A stretch of DNA of 64,000 nt from Chlorocebus sabaeus (GCF_047675955.1 NC_132927.1:64957702-65021701); one strand, 5' to 3'; counted from the stretch's first letter, positions 1 through 12,840 are shown. Numbers and translations: made by a program. Notes: generated by a model not told the origin, from the sequence alone.

Positions 1-551
1 GATGGTGGCCAGATTGCCTCTTTAGGTTGGACCCTGACCATACTCCCTCACTGGGTGGGGTCTCCCTGCAGGAATTTCAGCAACTCCAGCCAGAAGTTTG
101 CAGACAGAACTCTAGTCTCCCAGGGACTGAGCTCCTGAGCACCATGGTCTCCATGGATCAGCAGACTTAGTCTTTCCCTCTGCCAACTGTGAGGAATCTG
201 GGCAGTCAGGATGAGTGGGATTCCCCCCAGTGCAATGCACCCCCTCTGCCAAGGGGTAGTCAGAGTGCTTTCATTAAGTGGGTCCTGGATCTTGTGCCTC
301 CTGACTGGGTGAGACCACCCCAACAGGGGTTGCTAGACACCTTATACAGGGGCGTTCCCACTGGTAGTTCAGTGACCCTCTGGGTCAAAGATCCCAGGGA
401 AAGGAGCAGGCAGCCACCTTTACTGTTTTGCAGCCTCCACTAATGACACCTCTAGGTGTGGGAGCGACCCAGGCAAAGAAGCTCTGGAGTGGACCTCCAG
501 CAAACCTCAACTGGAAGAGCAAGAGGGGCCTGACTGTTAAAAGAAAAACAA

Positions 552-848
552 GCCAGGCATAGTGGCTCATGCCTGTAATTCCAGCACTTTTGGGAGGCCG
601 AGGCAGGTGGATCTTGAGGTCAGGAGTTCAAGACCAGCCTGGCCAAGATGGTGAAACCCTGTCTCTACTAAAAACTACAAAATAATTAGCTGGGTGTGGT
701 GGCAGGTACCTATAATCCCAGCTACTTGGGAGGCTGAGGCAGAGAATTGCTTGAACCCAGGAGGTGGAGGTTGCAGTGTGCCAAGATCATGCCACTGCAC
801 TCCAGCCTGAGTGACAGAGCAAGACTCTGTCTCAGAAAAAAAAAGAAA
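552..848 (+). mobile_element. Alu (plus) inside L1 copy A
   Basis: A complete dimeric Alu with A-rich tail, flanked by an 11-base target-site duplication AAGAAAAACAA (541-551 and 849-859). It is probably AluS-age. Confidence 0.9.
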
Positions 849-953
849 AAGAAAAACAAACAGCAACAACAAGAGCATTGACAAAAAAGCCCCTACAAAA
901 ACCCCATCCAAAGGTCAGCAGCCTCAAAGATTGAAGCTAGATAAACTAACAAA

Positions 954-1985
954 GATGAGACAGAATCAAAGAACAAAATGCTGAACACTCAAAAAGCCAG
1001 AGTGCCTCTTCTCCTCCAAATTAACACAACACCTCTCCAGCAAGGGCACAGAACTGGGCAAAAGCTGAGAAGGATGAACTGACAGAAGTAGGTTGCAGAA
1101 GGTGGGTAATAACGAATTTTGCTGAGCTAAAGGAACATGTTCTAACCCAATGCAAAGAAGCTAAGAAACATGATAAAACATTACAGGAGCTGTTAACGAG
1201 AATAACCAGTTTAGAGAGGAACATAAATGACCTGATGGAGCTGAAAAACACAACCAAGAATGTTACAATGCAACCACAAGTATCAATAACTGAACAGACC
1301 AAGCAGAGGAAAGAATTTCAGAGCTTGAAGACTATCTTGCTGAAATAAGACACACATACAAGATTAGAGGGGAAAAAAAAGAAGGAAAAAGAATGAGCAA
1401 AACCTCTGAGAACTATGGGATTATGTAGAAAGACTGAACCTATGACTGATTGGGGCACCCGAATAGAACAAAGTTGTAAAATATACTTCAGGATATCATC
1501 CAGGAGAAATTCTCCAACCTAACAAGACAGGCCAAAACTCAAATTCAGGAAATCCAGAGAACCCCAGTAAGATACTCCATAAGAAGATCAACCCCAAGGT
1601 ATATAATCATCAGATTCTCCAAGGTCAAAATGAAGGAAAAAAATGTTAAGGGCAGCCAGAGATAAAAGTCAGGTCACCTACAAAAGGGAGCCCATCAGAC
1701 TAACAGCGGACCTCTCAGCAGAAGCCCTACAAGCCAGGAGAGACTAGGGGCCAATATTCAACATTCTTAAAGAATTTCCAACTTGGAATTTCATATCCAG
1801 CTAAACCAAACCTCATAAGTGAAGGAGAAATAAAATCCTTTTCAGACAAGCAAATGTTGAGGGAATTGGTCACCACCAGGCGTGCCTTGCAAGAACTCCT
1901 GAAGGAAGCACTAAATATGGAAAGGAAAAAGTGTTACCAGCCACTGCAAAAACACACTGAAATACAAAAATCAATGACACTATGA
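954..1985 (+). pseudogene. L1 ORF1 relic (RNA-binding protein)
   Basis: The segment aligns by eye with L1 ORF1: a coiled-coil-like 5' part, then the region around 1500-1950 matching the conserved RNA-binding half (words such as QEIQRTP, LTADLSAE and KEALNMER are recognisable across frames). An in-frame TAG follows the second of these and several indels split the frame, so no ORF1 protein can be made. Confidence 0.75.
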
Positions 1986-4444
1986 AGCAACTACACTAAG
2001 TGTGCAAAATAACCAGCTAGCATCGCGATGACAGGATCAAATTCACACATAACAATATTAACCTTAAATGTAAATCAGCTAAATGCCCCCAATTAAAAGA
2101 CAGGGAATGGCATGCTGGATAAAGAGTCACGACCCATTGGTGTGCTCTATTCAAGAGACTTACCTCATGCGTAAAGACACATACAGACTCAAAATAAAGG
2201 GATGGAGGAAAATTTACCAAGCAAATGGAAAGCAGGAAAAAGCAGGGAGTGCAATCCTAGTTTCTAACAAAACAGATTTTAAACCAACAAAGATCAAAAA
2301 AGACAAAGATGGGCATTATATAATGGAAATGAGATCAGTTCAACAAGTAAAGCTAACTATCCTAAATATACATGCACCCAGTACGGGAGCACCCAGATTC
2401 ATAAAACAAGTTCTTAGAGACCTACAAAGAGACAACTTAGACTCCCACATAACAGTGTGAGACTTTAACATCCCACTGTCAACATTAGATCATCAAGACA
2501 GAAAATTAACAAAGATATTCAGGACTTGAACTCAGCTCTGGATCAAGTGGACCTGATAGATATCTACAGAACTCTCCAACCAAAAACAATAGAATATATA
2601 TACTTTCTTCTTGGCACCACATAGCACGTACCCTAAAATCAATCACATAATTGAAAGTAAAACACTCCTCAGCAAGTACAAAAGAACTGAAATCATAATA
2701 GTCTCTCAGACCACAGCACTATCAAATTAGAACTCAAGATTAAGAAAATCACTTCAAACCACACAACTATACAGAAGTTGAACAACCTGCTCCTAAATGA
2801 CTCCTGGGTAAATAATGAAATTAAGGCAGAAATCAAGAAGTTCTTTGAAACCAATAAGAACATGGAGGCAAGATACCAGAATCTCTGGGACACAGCTAAA
2901 GCAGTGTTAAGAGGGAAATTTATAGCCGTAAATGCCCACATCAAAAAGCTAGAAAGATCTCAAATTGACACCCTAATATCACAACTATAAGAACTAGAGA
3001 ACCAAGAGCAAACTAACCCCAAAGCTAGCAGAAAACAAGAAATAACCAAGATCAGAGCAGAACTGAAGGAAATAGAGACACGAAAAGCCCTTCAAAAAAT
3101 ATTAATGAATCCAGGGGCTGGTTTTTGAAAAAATAAATAAAAGAGACCATTAGCTAGACTAATAAAGAAGAATCAAATAGACACAATAAAAAATGATAAA
3201 GGGGACATCACCATTGATCCCACAGAAATACAAACAACTATCAGAATACTATAAACATCTCTATGCAAATAAACTAGAAAATCTAGAAGAAATGGATAAA
3301 TTCCTGGACACATACACCCTCCAAAGACTGAACCAGGAAGAAGTTGAATCCCTGAATAGACCAATAACAAGTTCTGAAATTGAGGCAGTAATAAATAGTC
3401 TACCAACCAAAGACAGCCCAGGACCAGACAGATTTACACCTGAATTCTACCAGAGGTACAAAGAGGAGCTGGTACCATTTCTTCTGAAACTATTCCAAAC
3501 AACTGAAAAAAAGGGACTCCTCCCTAACTCATTTTTTTGAGGCCAGCATCATCTTGATACCAAAACCTGGCAGAGATGCAACAAAAAAAGAAAACTCCAG
3601 GCCAATATGCCTGAAGAACATTGATGCAAAAGTCCTCAATCAAATACTGGCAAACTGAATCCAGCAGCACATCAAAAAGATTATCCACCACAATCAAGCT
3701 GTCTTCATCCCCAGGATGCTAGGCTTGTTCAACACACACAAATCAATAAACATAATTTATCACATAAACAGATCTAAAGACAAAGACCATATGATTATCT
3801 CAGTAGATGCAGAAAAGACCTTCGATAAAATTCAACATCCTATCATGTTAAAAACTCTCAATAAACTAGGTATTGATGGAACATACCTCAAAATAATAAT
3901 GATAAACCCCACAATGAGTATCATACTGAATGGGCAAAAGCTGGAAGCATTCCCCTTGAAAACTAGCACAAGACAAGGATGCTCTCTCTCACCATTCCTA
4001 TTCAGCATTGGAATTTCTGGCCAGGGCCATCAGACAAAAGAAAGAAAGAAAGTGTATTCCAATAGGAAGAGAGAAAGTAAAACTGTCTCTGTTTGCAGAT
4101 GACATGATCATATATCTAGAAAATCCCATTATCTCGGCCCAAAAGTATCTTAAGCTGATAGGCAACTTCAGCAAAGTCAAAGGATACAAAATCAATGTGC
4201 AAAAACTACCAGCATTCCTATATACCAACAATAGACAAACAGAGAGCCAAATCATGAATAAATTCACATTCACAATTGCTATGAAGAGAATAAAATATCT
4301 AGGAATATAGCTAACAAGGGAAGTGAAGGACCTCTTCAAAAACTACAAACCACTGCTCAAGGAAATAAAAGAGGACAGAAACAAATGAAATAATTCCACG
4401 TTCATACATAGGAAGAATCAATATTGTGAAATGGCCATACTGCC

Positions 4445-5112
4445 TGTATTAGTCTGTTCTCACACTGCTATGAAGAAATACCTGGCTGGGTGTGGTGGCT
4501 GACACCTATAATCCCAGCACTTTGCAAGGCTGAGGCGGGCAGATCACTTGAGGTCAGGAGTTGAAGACCAGCCTGGCCAACATAGTGAAACCCTGTCTCT
4601 ACTAAAAGTACAAAAATTAGCCAGGCATGGTAGTGCATGTCTGTAATCTCAGCTACTCAGGAGGCTGAGGCAGGAGAATCACTTGAACCCGGGAGGCAGA
4701 GGTTGCAGTGAGCTCAGATTGTGCCACTGCACTCCAGCCTGGGCTAAAAAGGTGAGACTGCATCTCAACAACAACAACAACAACAAAACCCCCAGAGACT
4801 TGGTAATTTATAAAGGAAAGAGATTTAATTGACTCACAGTTCTGCATTACTGAGGAGGCCCCATGAAACTTACAATCATAGCAGAAGGCAAAGGAGAAGC
4901 AGGCACCTTCTTCACAGGGCAGCAGAATGGAGTGAGTACAAGCAGGTGAAATCCCAGACAGATAAAACCATTAGATGTTGTGAGACTCACTATCACAAGA
5001 ACAGCACAGGAAAGACCTGCCCCCATGATTCAATTACCTTCCACGAAGTCCCTCCCACAACACATATGAATTCAAGATGAGATTTGGGTGGGGACACAGC
5101 CAAACCATATCA
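4445..5112 (-). repeat. THE1 LTR, 3' LTR of the provirus, split by Alu
   Basis: LTR sequence at 4445-4483 continues at 4788-5112 after the Alu. It shares most of its sequence with the other LTR at 6688-7042. Confidence 0.9.
4484..4787 (+). mobile_element. Alu (plus) inside THE1 LTR
   Basis: A complete Alu ending in a CAA-repeat tail (about 4768-4787), located between two matching halves of the THE1 LTR. Confidence 0.9.
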
Positions 5113-6687
5113 TTCTGACCCTGGCACCTCCCAAATCTCATGTCCTCACATTTCAAACCCAATCATGCCTTCCCAACAGTCCACCAAAGTCTTAACTCAT
5201 TTCACCATTAACTCAAAAGTCCACAGTCTAACATCTCATCTGGGACAAGGCAAGTCCCTTCCACCTACGAGCTTGTAAAATCAAAAGCAGTTAGTTACTT
5301 CCTAGATACAATGGGAATACAGGCTTTGGGTAATACAGCTGTTCCACATCGGGGAGACTGGCCAAAACCAAGGGGTTACAGGCCCCATTGAAGTCCAAAA
5401 TCCAGCAGGGCAGTCAGATCTTAAAGCTCCAGTGATCTCCTTTGACTCCATGTCTCACATCCAGTTCATGCTGATGCAAGAGGTGGGTTTCCATGGTCTT
5501 GGGCAGCTCCACCCCCGTGGCTTTGCAGAGTATAGCCCCCTTCCTGACTGCTTTCACGGGCTGGCATTGAGTGCCTGAGGCTTTTCCAGGCACATGATGC
5601 AAGCTGTCTGGTGTTCTACCATTCTGGGATCTGAAGGATGGTTGCCCTCTTCTCACACCTCCACTAGGCAGTGTCCCAGTAGGGACTCTGTATGGGGGCT
5701 CCGACCCCACATTTCCCTTTTGCACTGCCCTAGCAGAGGTTCTCCATGAGGTCCCCGCCCCTGCAGCAAACTTCTGCTTGGGCATCCAGGCACTTCCATA
5801 CATCCTCTGAAATCTAGGTGGAGGTTCCCAAACCTCAATTCTTGACTTCTGTGCACCTGCAGGTTCAATACCACATGGAAGCTGCCAAGGCTTGGGGCTT
5901 CTGATCTGAAGCAACAGTCCAAGCTGTTCTTTGGCCCCTTTCAGCCATAGATGGAGCAGCTGGAATGCAGGGTACCAAGTCCCTAGGCTGCACCAAGTAG
6001 GCAGGACCTGGGCCTGGCCCGTGAAACCATCTTTTCCTCCTAGGCTTCCAGGCATCTGATGGGAAGGGCTGCCGTGAAGACTTCTGACATGCTCTGAAGA
6101 CACTTTCCCCATTGTTTTGGGAATTAACATTCAGCTCTTCATTATTTATGCAAACTTCTGCAGCTGGCTTGAATTTCTCCTCAGAAAATGAGATATTCTT
6201 TTCTATCACAGTCAGGTTGCAAATTTCCTGAACTTTTATGCTCTGGTTTCCTTTGAAAACTGAATACTTTAAACATCACCAAAGTCACCTCTTGAATACT
6301 TTGTTGCTTAGAAATTTCTTCCTCCAGATACCCTAAATCATCTCCCTCAAGTTCAAAGTTCCACAAATCTCTAGGGGAGAGGGAAAATGCCACCAGTCTT
6401 CTCTTTGCTAAAACATAACAAGAGTCACCTTTGCTCCAGTTCCCAACAAGTTCCTCATCTCCATCTGAGACCACCTTAGCCTGGATTTCATTGCGTGTAT
6501 CATTATCAGCATTTTGGTCAAAGCCATTCTACAAGTCTCTAGGAAGTTCCAAACTTTCTCACATTTTCCTGTCTGCTTCTGAGCCCTCCAAACTGTTCCA
6601 ACCTCTGCTTGTTACCCAGTTCCAAAGTTGCTTCCACATTTTTAGGTATCTTTTCAGCAGCATCCCACTCTACTGGTACCAATTTAC

Positions 6688-7042
6688 TGTATTAGTCCGT
6701 TCTCACACTGCTATGAAGAAACACCTGAGACGGGGAAATTTGTAAAGGAAAGAGATTTAATTGACTCACAGTTCCACACTGCTGAGGAGGTCCCAGGAAG
6801 CTTACAATCATGGCAGAAGGCAAAGGAAAGCAGGCATCTTCTTCACAGGGTGGCAGGCTAGAGTGAGTGCAAGCAGGTGAAATGCCAGACACATGAAACC
6901 ATCAGATGTCGTTGGACTCACTCTCATGAGAACAGCACGGGAAGACCTGCCCCCATGATTCAATTACCTCCCACCAGGTCCCTCCCACAACATGTGGGAA
7001 TTCAAGATGAGATTTGGGTGGGGACAGAGCCAAACTGTATCA
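6688..7042 (-). repeat. THE1 LTR, 5' LTR of the provirus
   Basis: A full LTR of 355 bases on the minus strand. Just inside it, minus-strand sequence TTGGTACCAGTAGAGTGGG stands where a primer-binding site would be. Confidence 0.9.
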
Positions 7043-7149
7043 CCGCTCAAGGTAATTTATAGATTCAATGGTCAGAAATAAGACCACATATCTATGACCG
7101 TTTGATCTTTGACAAACCTGACAAAAACAAGTAATGGGGAAAGGATTTT

Positions 7150-7463
7150 CTATTTATTTATTTGTTTGTTTGTATTTTTTCTGAGACAGAGTCTTGCTCT
7201 GTCTCTCAGGATGGAGTGCAGTGGCATGATCTCGGCTCACTGCAACCTTCACCTCCTGGGTTCAAGCAATTCTCTTGCCTAAGCCTCCCAAGTAGCTAGG
7301 ACTACAGACACACACCACCACACCTGGCTAATTTTTGTATTTTTAGTAGATACAGGGTCTCACCATGTTGGTCAGACTGGTCTCAGACTCCTGAGCTCAC
7401 GCGATCTGCCCACCTTGGCCTCCCAAAGTGCTAGGATTACAGGCATGAGTCACCACACCGGCC
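7150..7463 (-). mobile_element. Alu (minus) inside L1 copy A
   Basis: A complete Alu with a T-rich head (TTTA/TTTG variants, 7150-7180). The L1 words GATTTTCTATTTA (left) and GATTTCCTATTTA (right) form its target-site duplication. Confidence 0.88.
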
Positions 7464-9099
7464 AGATTTCCTATTTAATAAATGGTGCTGGGAAAACTGG
7501 CTAGCCACATGCATAAAATTGAAACTGGACCCCTTCCTTACACCTTATACAAAAATTAACTCAAGATGGATTAAAGACTTAAATGTAAAACCCAAAACTA
7601 TAAAAACCCTAGAAGAAAATCTAGGCAATACCATTCAGGACACAGGTACAGGCAAAGATTTAATGATGAAAATGTCAAAAGCAATTGCAACAAAAGCAAA
7701 AATTGACAAATGGGATTTAATTAAAATAAAGAGCTTCATCACAGCAAAAGAAACTATCATCAGAATGATGAGGCAACCTACAGAATGGGAGAAAATTTTT
7801 TGCAATCTGTCCATCTGACAAAGGTCTAATATCTAGAATCTACAAGGAACTTAAAACAAATTCACAAGAAATAACCCCATTAAAAGGTGGGCAAAGGACA
7901 TGAGCAGACAGTTCTCAAAAGAAGACATTTATGCAGCCGAGAAACATATTAAAAAAAGCTCAACCTCACTGATCATTAGAGAAATGCAAATCAAAACCAC
8001 ATTGAGATACCATCTCACACCAGTCAGAATGGCGATGATTAAATAGTCAAGAAACAACAGATGCTGCTAAGGCTGTGGAGAAATAGGAACACTTTTACTC
8101 TGTTGGTGGGAATGTAAATTAGCTCAAACACTGTGGAAGACAGTGTGGTGATTCCTCAAAGACCTAGAACCAGAAACACCATTTGACCCAGCAATGTCAT
8201 CACTGAGTATATACACAAAGGAATAGAAATCATTCTATTACAAAGATACTTGCACACATATGTTCACTGCAGCACTACTCACAATAACAAAGGCATGGAA
8301 TCAACTCAAGTGCCCACCAATGATAGACTGGAAAAAGAAAATGTGGTATATATTCACCATGGAATACTATGCAGCCATAAAAAGTAACAAGATCATGTCC
8401 TTTGTGGGGACATGGATGGAGCTGGAAGCTATTATCCTCAGCAAACTAACACAGGAACAGAAAACCAAATACTGCATGTTCTCCTTTATAAGTGGGAGCT
8501 GAACAATAAGAACATAAGGATACAGGGAGAGGAACACACACTAGGGCCTGTTGGGGGGCAGGGGGGCAGGAGAGCATTGGGATAAACAGCTAATGCACAT
8601 GGAGCTTAGTATCTAGGTGATGGGTTGACAGGTGCAACAAGCCATCATGGCACATGTTTTCCTATGTGACAAACCTGCACATCCTGCACATGTATCCCAG
8701 AACTTAAAATAACGTAAAATAAAAAAAATTTTTTAAAGCCACATCTGCCCTAACAGTATAGGAGACTAGTCTTGCACCTGAACCTCCTAGACAAAACTGG
8801 AATTCATGAAGGGACGTACATTAATTGTACTCATTACAGTACTAGCTTTCAAATTTTTATGTTAATTTTAGGTTCCAAAATACTCATAGTGATAATCTAA
8901 TACCATTATTTCCAAATTTAAAAAAAAATGTTATCTCTGAATCATTAGCATCCAGAGTAAACATGGGTTATATAGTTTTTTGAAAAATCTTCTTCACTCA
9001 AGTTTCACAGAGATAATAATGGTCAACTAAGCAAAATGGATACTGTGAGAATAATTCTTACTCTAGTTTGAAGACTTTTTGAACACTGGAATATGAACA

Positions 9100-9567
9100 C
9101 AGTATTGGTTTCCTAGAGGCTGTAACAAATTACCACAAATTGTGTGTCCTAAAACAACAAGAATTCATTCTCTCACAGTTCTGGAGACTAGAAATCTGAA
9201 ATTAAGATGTTGGCAGAGCTATGCTCTATTGTGAAAGGTCTTGGGAACAATCCTTCCTTGTTCTCTCTAGCTTCTGGTGGTTGTAGCAATCCTTGGTGCT
9301 CCTTGGTTTATAGGTACATCACTCCAATCCTCTGCTTCCATCATCATGCTGCATTCTCCCAGTGTGTCTGTGTCCCTATATCTTCACATGGCCTTCTTAT
9401 AAGGACATCAGTCATTGGATTTAGAGCCCAACCAAATCTGGTATGCCTTTGCCTTAAGCTGATTATATCTGCTAAGACTCTATTTCTAAATAAGGACACA
9501 TTCACAAGTACTGCAGAGTTAGAACTTCAACATATTTTTCAGGGGGACACAACTCAACTCACAACAA
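9100..9567 (-). mobile_element. MLT1-type LTR (ERVL-MaLR), minus
   Basis: Conserved MLT1 words are present in reverse orientation: GTTTCCTAGAGGCTGTAACA at the left, then CACAGTTCTGGAGACTAGAA, and CAGTCATTGGATTTAGAGCC farther on. It is diverged; the open frame 9207-9626 across it has no protein similarity I recognise. Confidence 0.8.
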
Positions 9568-9684
9568 ATACAATAGTAAAGAATTATAATTTCCTTCTAC
9601 AAATCATAAATCTAAAGACAATATAACCTAGAAATGTTTTCTTTAAAATAAATATTATAGCTTGCTATCAAAAAAGGGGCTATA

Positions 9685-9993
9685 GCCAGGCATGGTGGCT
9701 CATGTTTGTAATCTCAGCACTTTGAGAGGCTGAGGTGGGTGAATCACTTGAGGTCAGGAGTTCAAGACCAGCCTGGCCAACATGGTGAAATCCCGTCTCT
9801 ACTAAACATACAAAAATAAGCTGGCCGTGGTGGTGCACACCTGTAGTCCCTGTTACTCGGGAGGCTGAGGCAGGAGAATTGCTTGAACTCGGGAGGTGGA
9901 GGATGCATTGAACCAAAATCACGCCACTGCACTCCAGCCTGGGTGATAGAGCAAGACTCCATCTCAAAGAATAAAAATAAAAAATAAAAAAAT
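9685..9993 (+). mobile_element. Alu (plus)
   Basis: A complete Alu with tail. Its target duplication is AAAGGGGCTATA on the left and AAAGGTGCTATA on the right. Confidence 0.9.
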
Positions 9994-10331
9994 AAAGGTG
10001 CTATAGTCCCTACAAAAAAAACTTTTTCAAAAAAAAGTCGTCGAAGCCATCAAACAAGAGATAGTATTATCTGATGATAAAAGAGTCCCAGGAAATTTAG
10101 AACTGGATTATACTTATTTTTTCACCATTACTCTGACTAGTGTATAGAGTAGTGTATAGTATAGTGTAGCATATAGTAAGGGCCTTTTAGGTCATTGGAA
10201 AAATTTGCTCAAAATTAATTACTTTTCAACTCAATAATACCATTAATAAACTTTGCTCTTCAAGGTTGCTTTAAAAGAAACATCAATTATTTTACTTCAG
10301 TGTTTTATGCTGAAACTTTCTTCATTTTTCA

Positions 10332-10412
10332 CCTCGAGCCAGAAGTTAGAGTCCAGCCTGGGCAACAGGGTAAAATCTCATGTCTATACAAGATACAAAA
10401 ATTAGCTAGTAA
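10332..10412 (+). repeat. Alu fragment
   Basis: Only the middle of a left monomer remains (GTCCAGCCTGGGCAACAGGG then ACAAAAATTAGCTAG). Ends are not defined. Confidence 0.75.
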
Positions 10413-11072
10413 AAAATTATTGGTAATAATTTATCGATAATTAAAATACTGCACAGCTATACTTACATTGTTATGATTTTGTCTTTTTATATTTCAATAT
10501 ACTAAACATTAAATTATATATTTAGTTTCACTAATTTTACTTTAAATTTTTTTGACTCATGAATATCGTAAGAAATAAAAGACAGATATTTAATTACATG
10601 CAATTTTTTTTTTGGCAAAAACTCTCCAAACAGCATATTGTCATTTTCTTCTAGTATTACAACCATATCTCAGGAGAAAAACAGAGAAACCTTTTTTTAA
10701 AAATGTGTCTGGCAATAAAGACTTTATGAAAGAAGCTTATCTATCCTGGCCTGGGTTCTCCATAGAGGAGGAAAAATCATACTTGAGAATTCAAAAACAC
10801 AGGGTGGCTTTCACAAACCTTAGATTCAAATGTATACTAATTACATGATTTATGTAATCCCAGTTAAATAAACTTTCAGTGGTTCTCGATGGTAGCACAC
10901 AAGACACCTGAAGAAAGAAACACATAATCTCTACAGAAGCACACACCCTTGATGCAGACATGGGATTCCCACAGGTAAAGCCCAATCAAACATGAACTCA
11001 CAATACAAATTTAAAATGCACAAGAAGATGGACCACTAGGAGGGAGTCAGCAGAAAAAAAAAACAAACAAAC

Positions 11073-11364
11073 GCCGGGCGCGGTGGCTCACGCCTGTAAT
11101 CCCAGCACTTTGGGAGGCCGAGGCGGGCGGATCACAAGGTCAGGAGATCGAGACCATGGTGAAACCCCGTCTCTACTAAAAAATAGAAAAAAATTAGCCG
11201 GGCGCAGTGGCGGGCGCCTGTAGTCCCAGCTACTCGGAAGGCTGAGGCAGGAGAACGGCGTGAACCCGGAAGGCGGAGCTTGCAGTGAGCCGAGATTGCG
11301 CCACTGCACTCCAGCCTGGGGGACAGAGCGAGACTCCGTCTCAAAAAAAAAAAAAAAAAAAAAA
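11073..11364 (+). mobile_element. AluY (plus) with 12-base deletion
   Basis: Very little diverged, with many intact CpG sites and GAACGGCGTGAACCCGG, an AluY mark. GAGACCAT runs straight into GGTGAAACC, missing 12 bases relative to AluY. Tail and A/C-rich flanks blur its target duplication (AAACAAACAAAC). Confidence 0.92.
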
Positions 11365-11764
11365 CAAACAAACAAGAAAACAGCCATAAGAATGGTAAGA
11401 AAAACACGGCATAATGAGATCCTTGGAGATAATTAGATTTTATATTCTTTATCTGAAATGGGTAGTTAAGATTAAAGATAGAAAAGAGTAAATCTAAAAT
11501 ATAAACAAGAAGTATGACATTAAAATATCTCAGGCAAACTTGAAAACAAATAGAAGTTATAAAAGTGACAATTATCAAAATTAACTAATGGGTAGGTTAA
11601 AAACAGATGGGAATGAACTGCTATAAAAAGAATTAAAAACTAGAATAAAGATCTAAAAAATTACACAGATGCTACACAGAGACAGACAGAAAACATGAGA
11701 TGAGCAAGACGAGGACTAATAGTGTAGAATTAAAAAACAGAAAGTCCATTATAAACTTGGAATT

Positions 11765-12059
11765 GGCCAGGTGCCATGGCTGACGCCTGTAATCCCAGCA
11801 CTTTAGGATGCCACGGTGGGCAGATCATGAGGTCAGGTGATCGAGACCAGCCTGGCCAAGACAGTGAAACCCCTTCTCTACTAAAGATACAAAAATTAGC
11901 CAGGCATGGTGGTGGGTTCCTATAATCCCAGCTACTCGGGAGGCTGAGGCAGAACCACTTGAACCCAGGAGGTGGAGGTTGCAGTGAGTTGAGATCGCAA
12001 CATTGCACTCCAGCCTGGACGACAGAGCGAGACTCTGTCTCGAAAAAAAAAAAAAAAAA
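11765..12059 (+). mobile_element. Alu (plus)
   Basis: A complete Alu ending in a pure A tract (12043-12059). Confidence 0.9.
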
Positions 12060-12129
12060 CTCAGATTTGATTATAATTAAAACTTAAATCTGGAGGATAT
12101 AAGTTTTTAACAGAAACTTTCCAATATGT

Positions 12130-12424
12130 ATGGCCAGAAGCAGTGGCTCACACCTGTAATCCCAACACTTTGGAAGGCTGAGGCAGGTGGATCACCTGAA
12201 GTCAGGAGTTCGAGACCAGTCTGGCCAACATGGCAAAACCGTGTCTTTACTAAAAATACAAAAAATTAGCTGGGCATGGTGGCAGCTGCCTGTAATCCCA
12301 GCTACTTGGGAGGCTGAGCCAGGAGAATAGCTTGAACCTAGGAGGTGGAGGTGGCAGTGAGCCAAGATTACGCCATTGCACTCCAGCCTGGGCAACAAGA
12401 GTGAAACTCCATCTCAAAAAAAAA
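12130..12424 (+). mobile_element. Alu (plus)
   Basis: A complete Alu with a perfect 17-base target duplication, GAAACTTTCCAATATGT, at 12113-12129 and 12425-12441. Confidence 0.92.
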
Positions 12425-12520
12425 GAAACTTTCCAATATGTCATTATATAGAAAAGTGCAAAAGGCTGGCAAAAATTTAGAAAGCATTTACTTCATGAAC
12501 TTTAAGAATATAAACATTAG

Positions 12521-12785
12521 GTCGGGCACAGTGGTTCACAACTGTCATCCCAGCACCTTGGGAGGCCAAGGCAGGCTTGAGCCAGGAGTTAGAGACCAGC
12601 CTGGGCAACATGGTAAAATCTCATGTCTACACAAAATACAAAAATTAGCTAGGTGTGGTGGTGCATGCCTGCAGTTCCAGCTATTCAGGAGGCTGAGATG
12701 GGAGGATCACTCAGCTTGGCAGGTGGAAGTTGCAGAGATTGTGCCACTGTACTCCAGCCTGGGTGACAGAGTAAAACACTGTCTC

Positions 12786-12812
<27 letters not shown>
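12521..12812 (+). mobile_element. Alu (plus), tail-to-tail partner
   Basis: An Alu of older type with diverged arms and an A tract of about 27 bases. Its tail faces the T tract of the inverted Alu that follows 28 bases later. Confidence 0.9.
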
Positions 12813-12817
<5 letters not shown>

Positions 12818-12840
12818 ATCACTAAGCCATGTTGCATTTT

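Larger units (their letters stand above)
4445..7042 (-). mobile_element. THE1 (ERVL-MaLR) provirus, two LTRs, inserted in L1
   Basis: Two THE1-type LTRs face the minus strand and flank THE1 internal sequence (5113-6687). In transcription order the 5' LTR is 6688-7042 and the 3' LTR is 4445-5112, the latter interrupted by an Alu. Ends read TGTATTAG and TATCA on the plus strand. Flanking bases CTGCC (4440-4444) and CCGCT (7043-7047) look like a 5-base duplication with two transitions; L1 resumes exactly afterwards. The internal part has no pol-like sequence, as is usual for THE1. An open frame of 238 codons on the minus strand (5414-6130) lies within it; I see no reason to call it a functional gene. 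Confidence 0.92.
2028..8502 (+). pseudogene. L1 ORF2 relic (endonuclease and reverse transcriptase)
   Basis: It starts with ATG at 2028 and the L1 endonuclease opening (TILTLNVNQLN), but TAA at 2094-2096 ends the frame after 22 codons. The reverse transcriptase part has a PGPDRFTPEFYQ-like block near 3420 and FADDM, the catalytic motif, at 4092-4106. The THE1 insertion splits the ORF at 4444/7043. The C-terminal zinc-knuckle region follows to a TGA at 8500-8502. Multiple frameshifts are present. Confidence 0.85.
1..8738 (+). mobile_element. L1 retrotransposon copy A, near full length, broken
   Basis: A primate-type L1 lies on the plus strand (antisense to EML5) and begins before the window. 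It shows 5' UTR-like sequence (1-540), an ORF1 relic, an ORF2 relic and a 3' UTR ending in A-rich sequence near 8738. It is interrupted by an Alu (552-848), a THE1 provirus with its own Alu (4445-7042) and another Alu (7150-7463). Roughly 240 bases of ORF2 are missing at about 7070, judged by comparison with copy B at 58301-58560. Stops and frameshifts show it is dead. Its age fits older L1PA or L1PB; I cannot fix the subfamily. Confidence 0.9.

Noticed and set aside
2028..4310. Several open frames of 70 to 128 codons as separate genes
   Set aside because: They are pieces of one broken L1 ORF2, interrupted by stops and frameshifts.
5414..6130. Open frame of 238 codons on the minus strand as a host gene
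   Set aside because: It lies wholly within THE1 internal sequence, has no domain I recognise and no intact neighbours; it is reported only as part of the provirus.
9207..9626. Open frame of 139 codons on the plus strand
   Set aside because: It runs through an MLT1 LTR in reverse orientation; the codons follow LTR text, not a protein family.
11088..11578. Overlapping open frames of 99 and 148 codons near 11.1-11.6 kb
   Set aside because: They are translations of an Alu in reverse (repeated FFFFETESRSV and SLPSSWDYR phrases occur at most Alus in the window).
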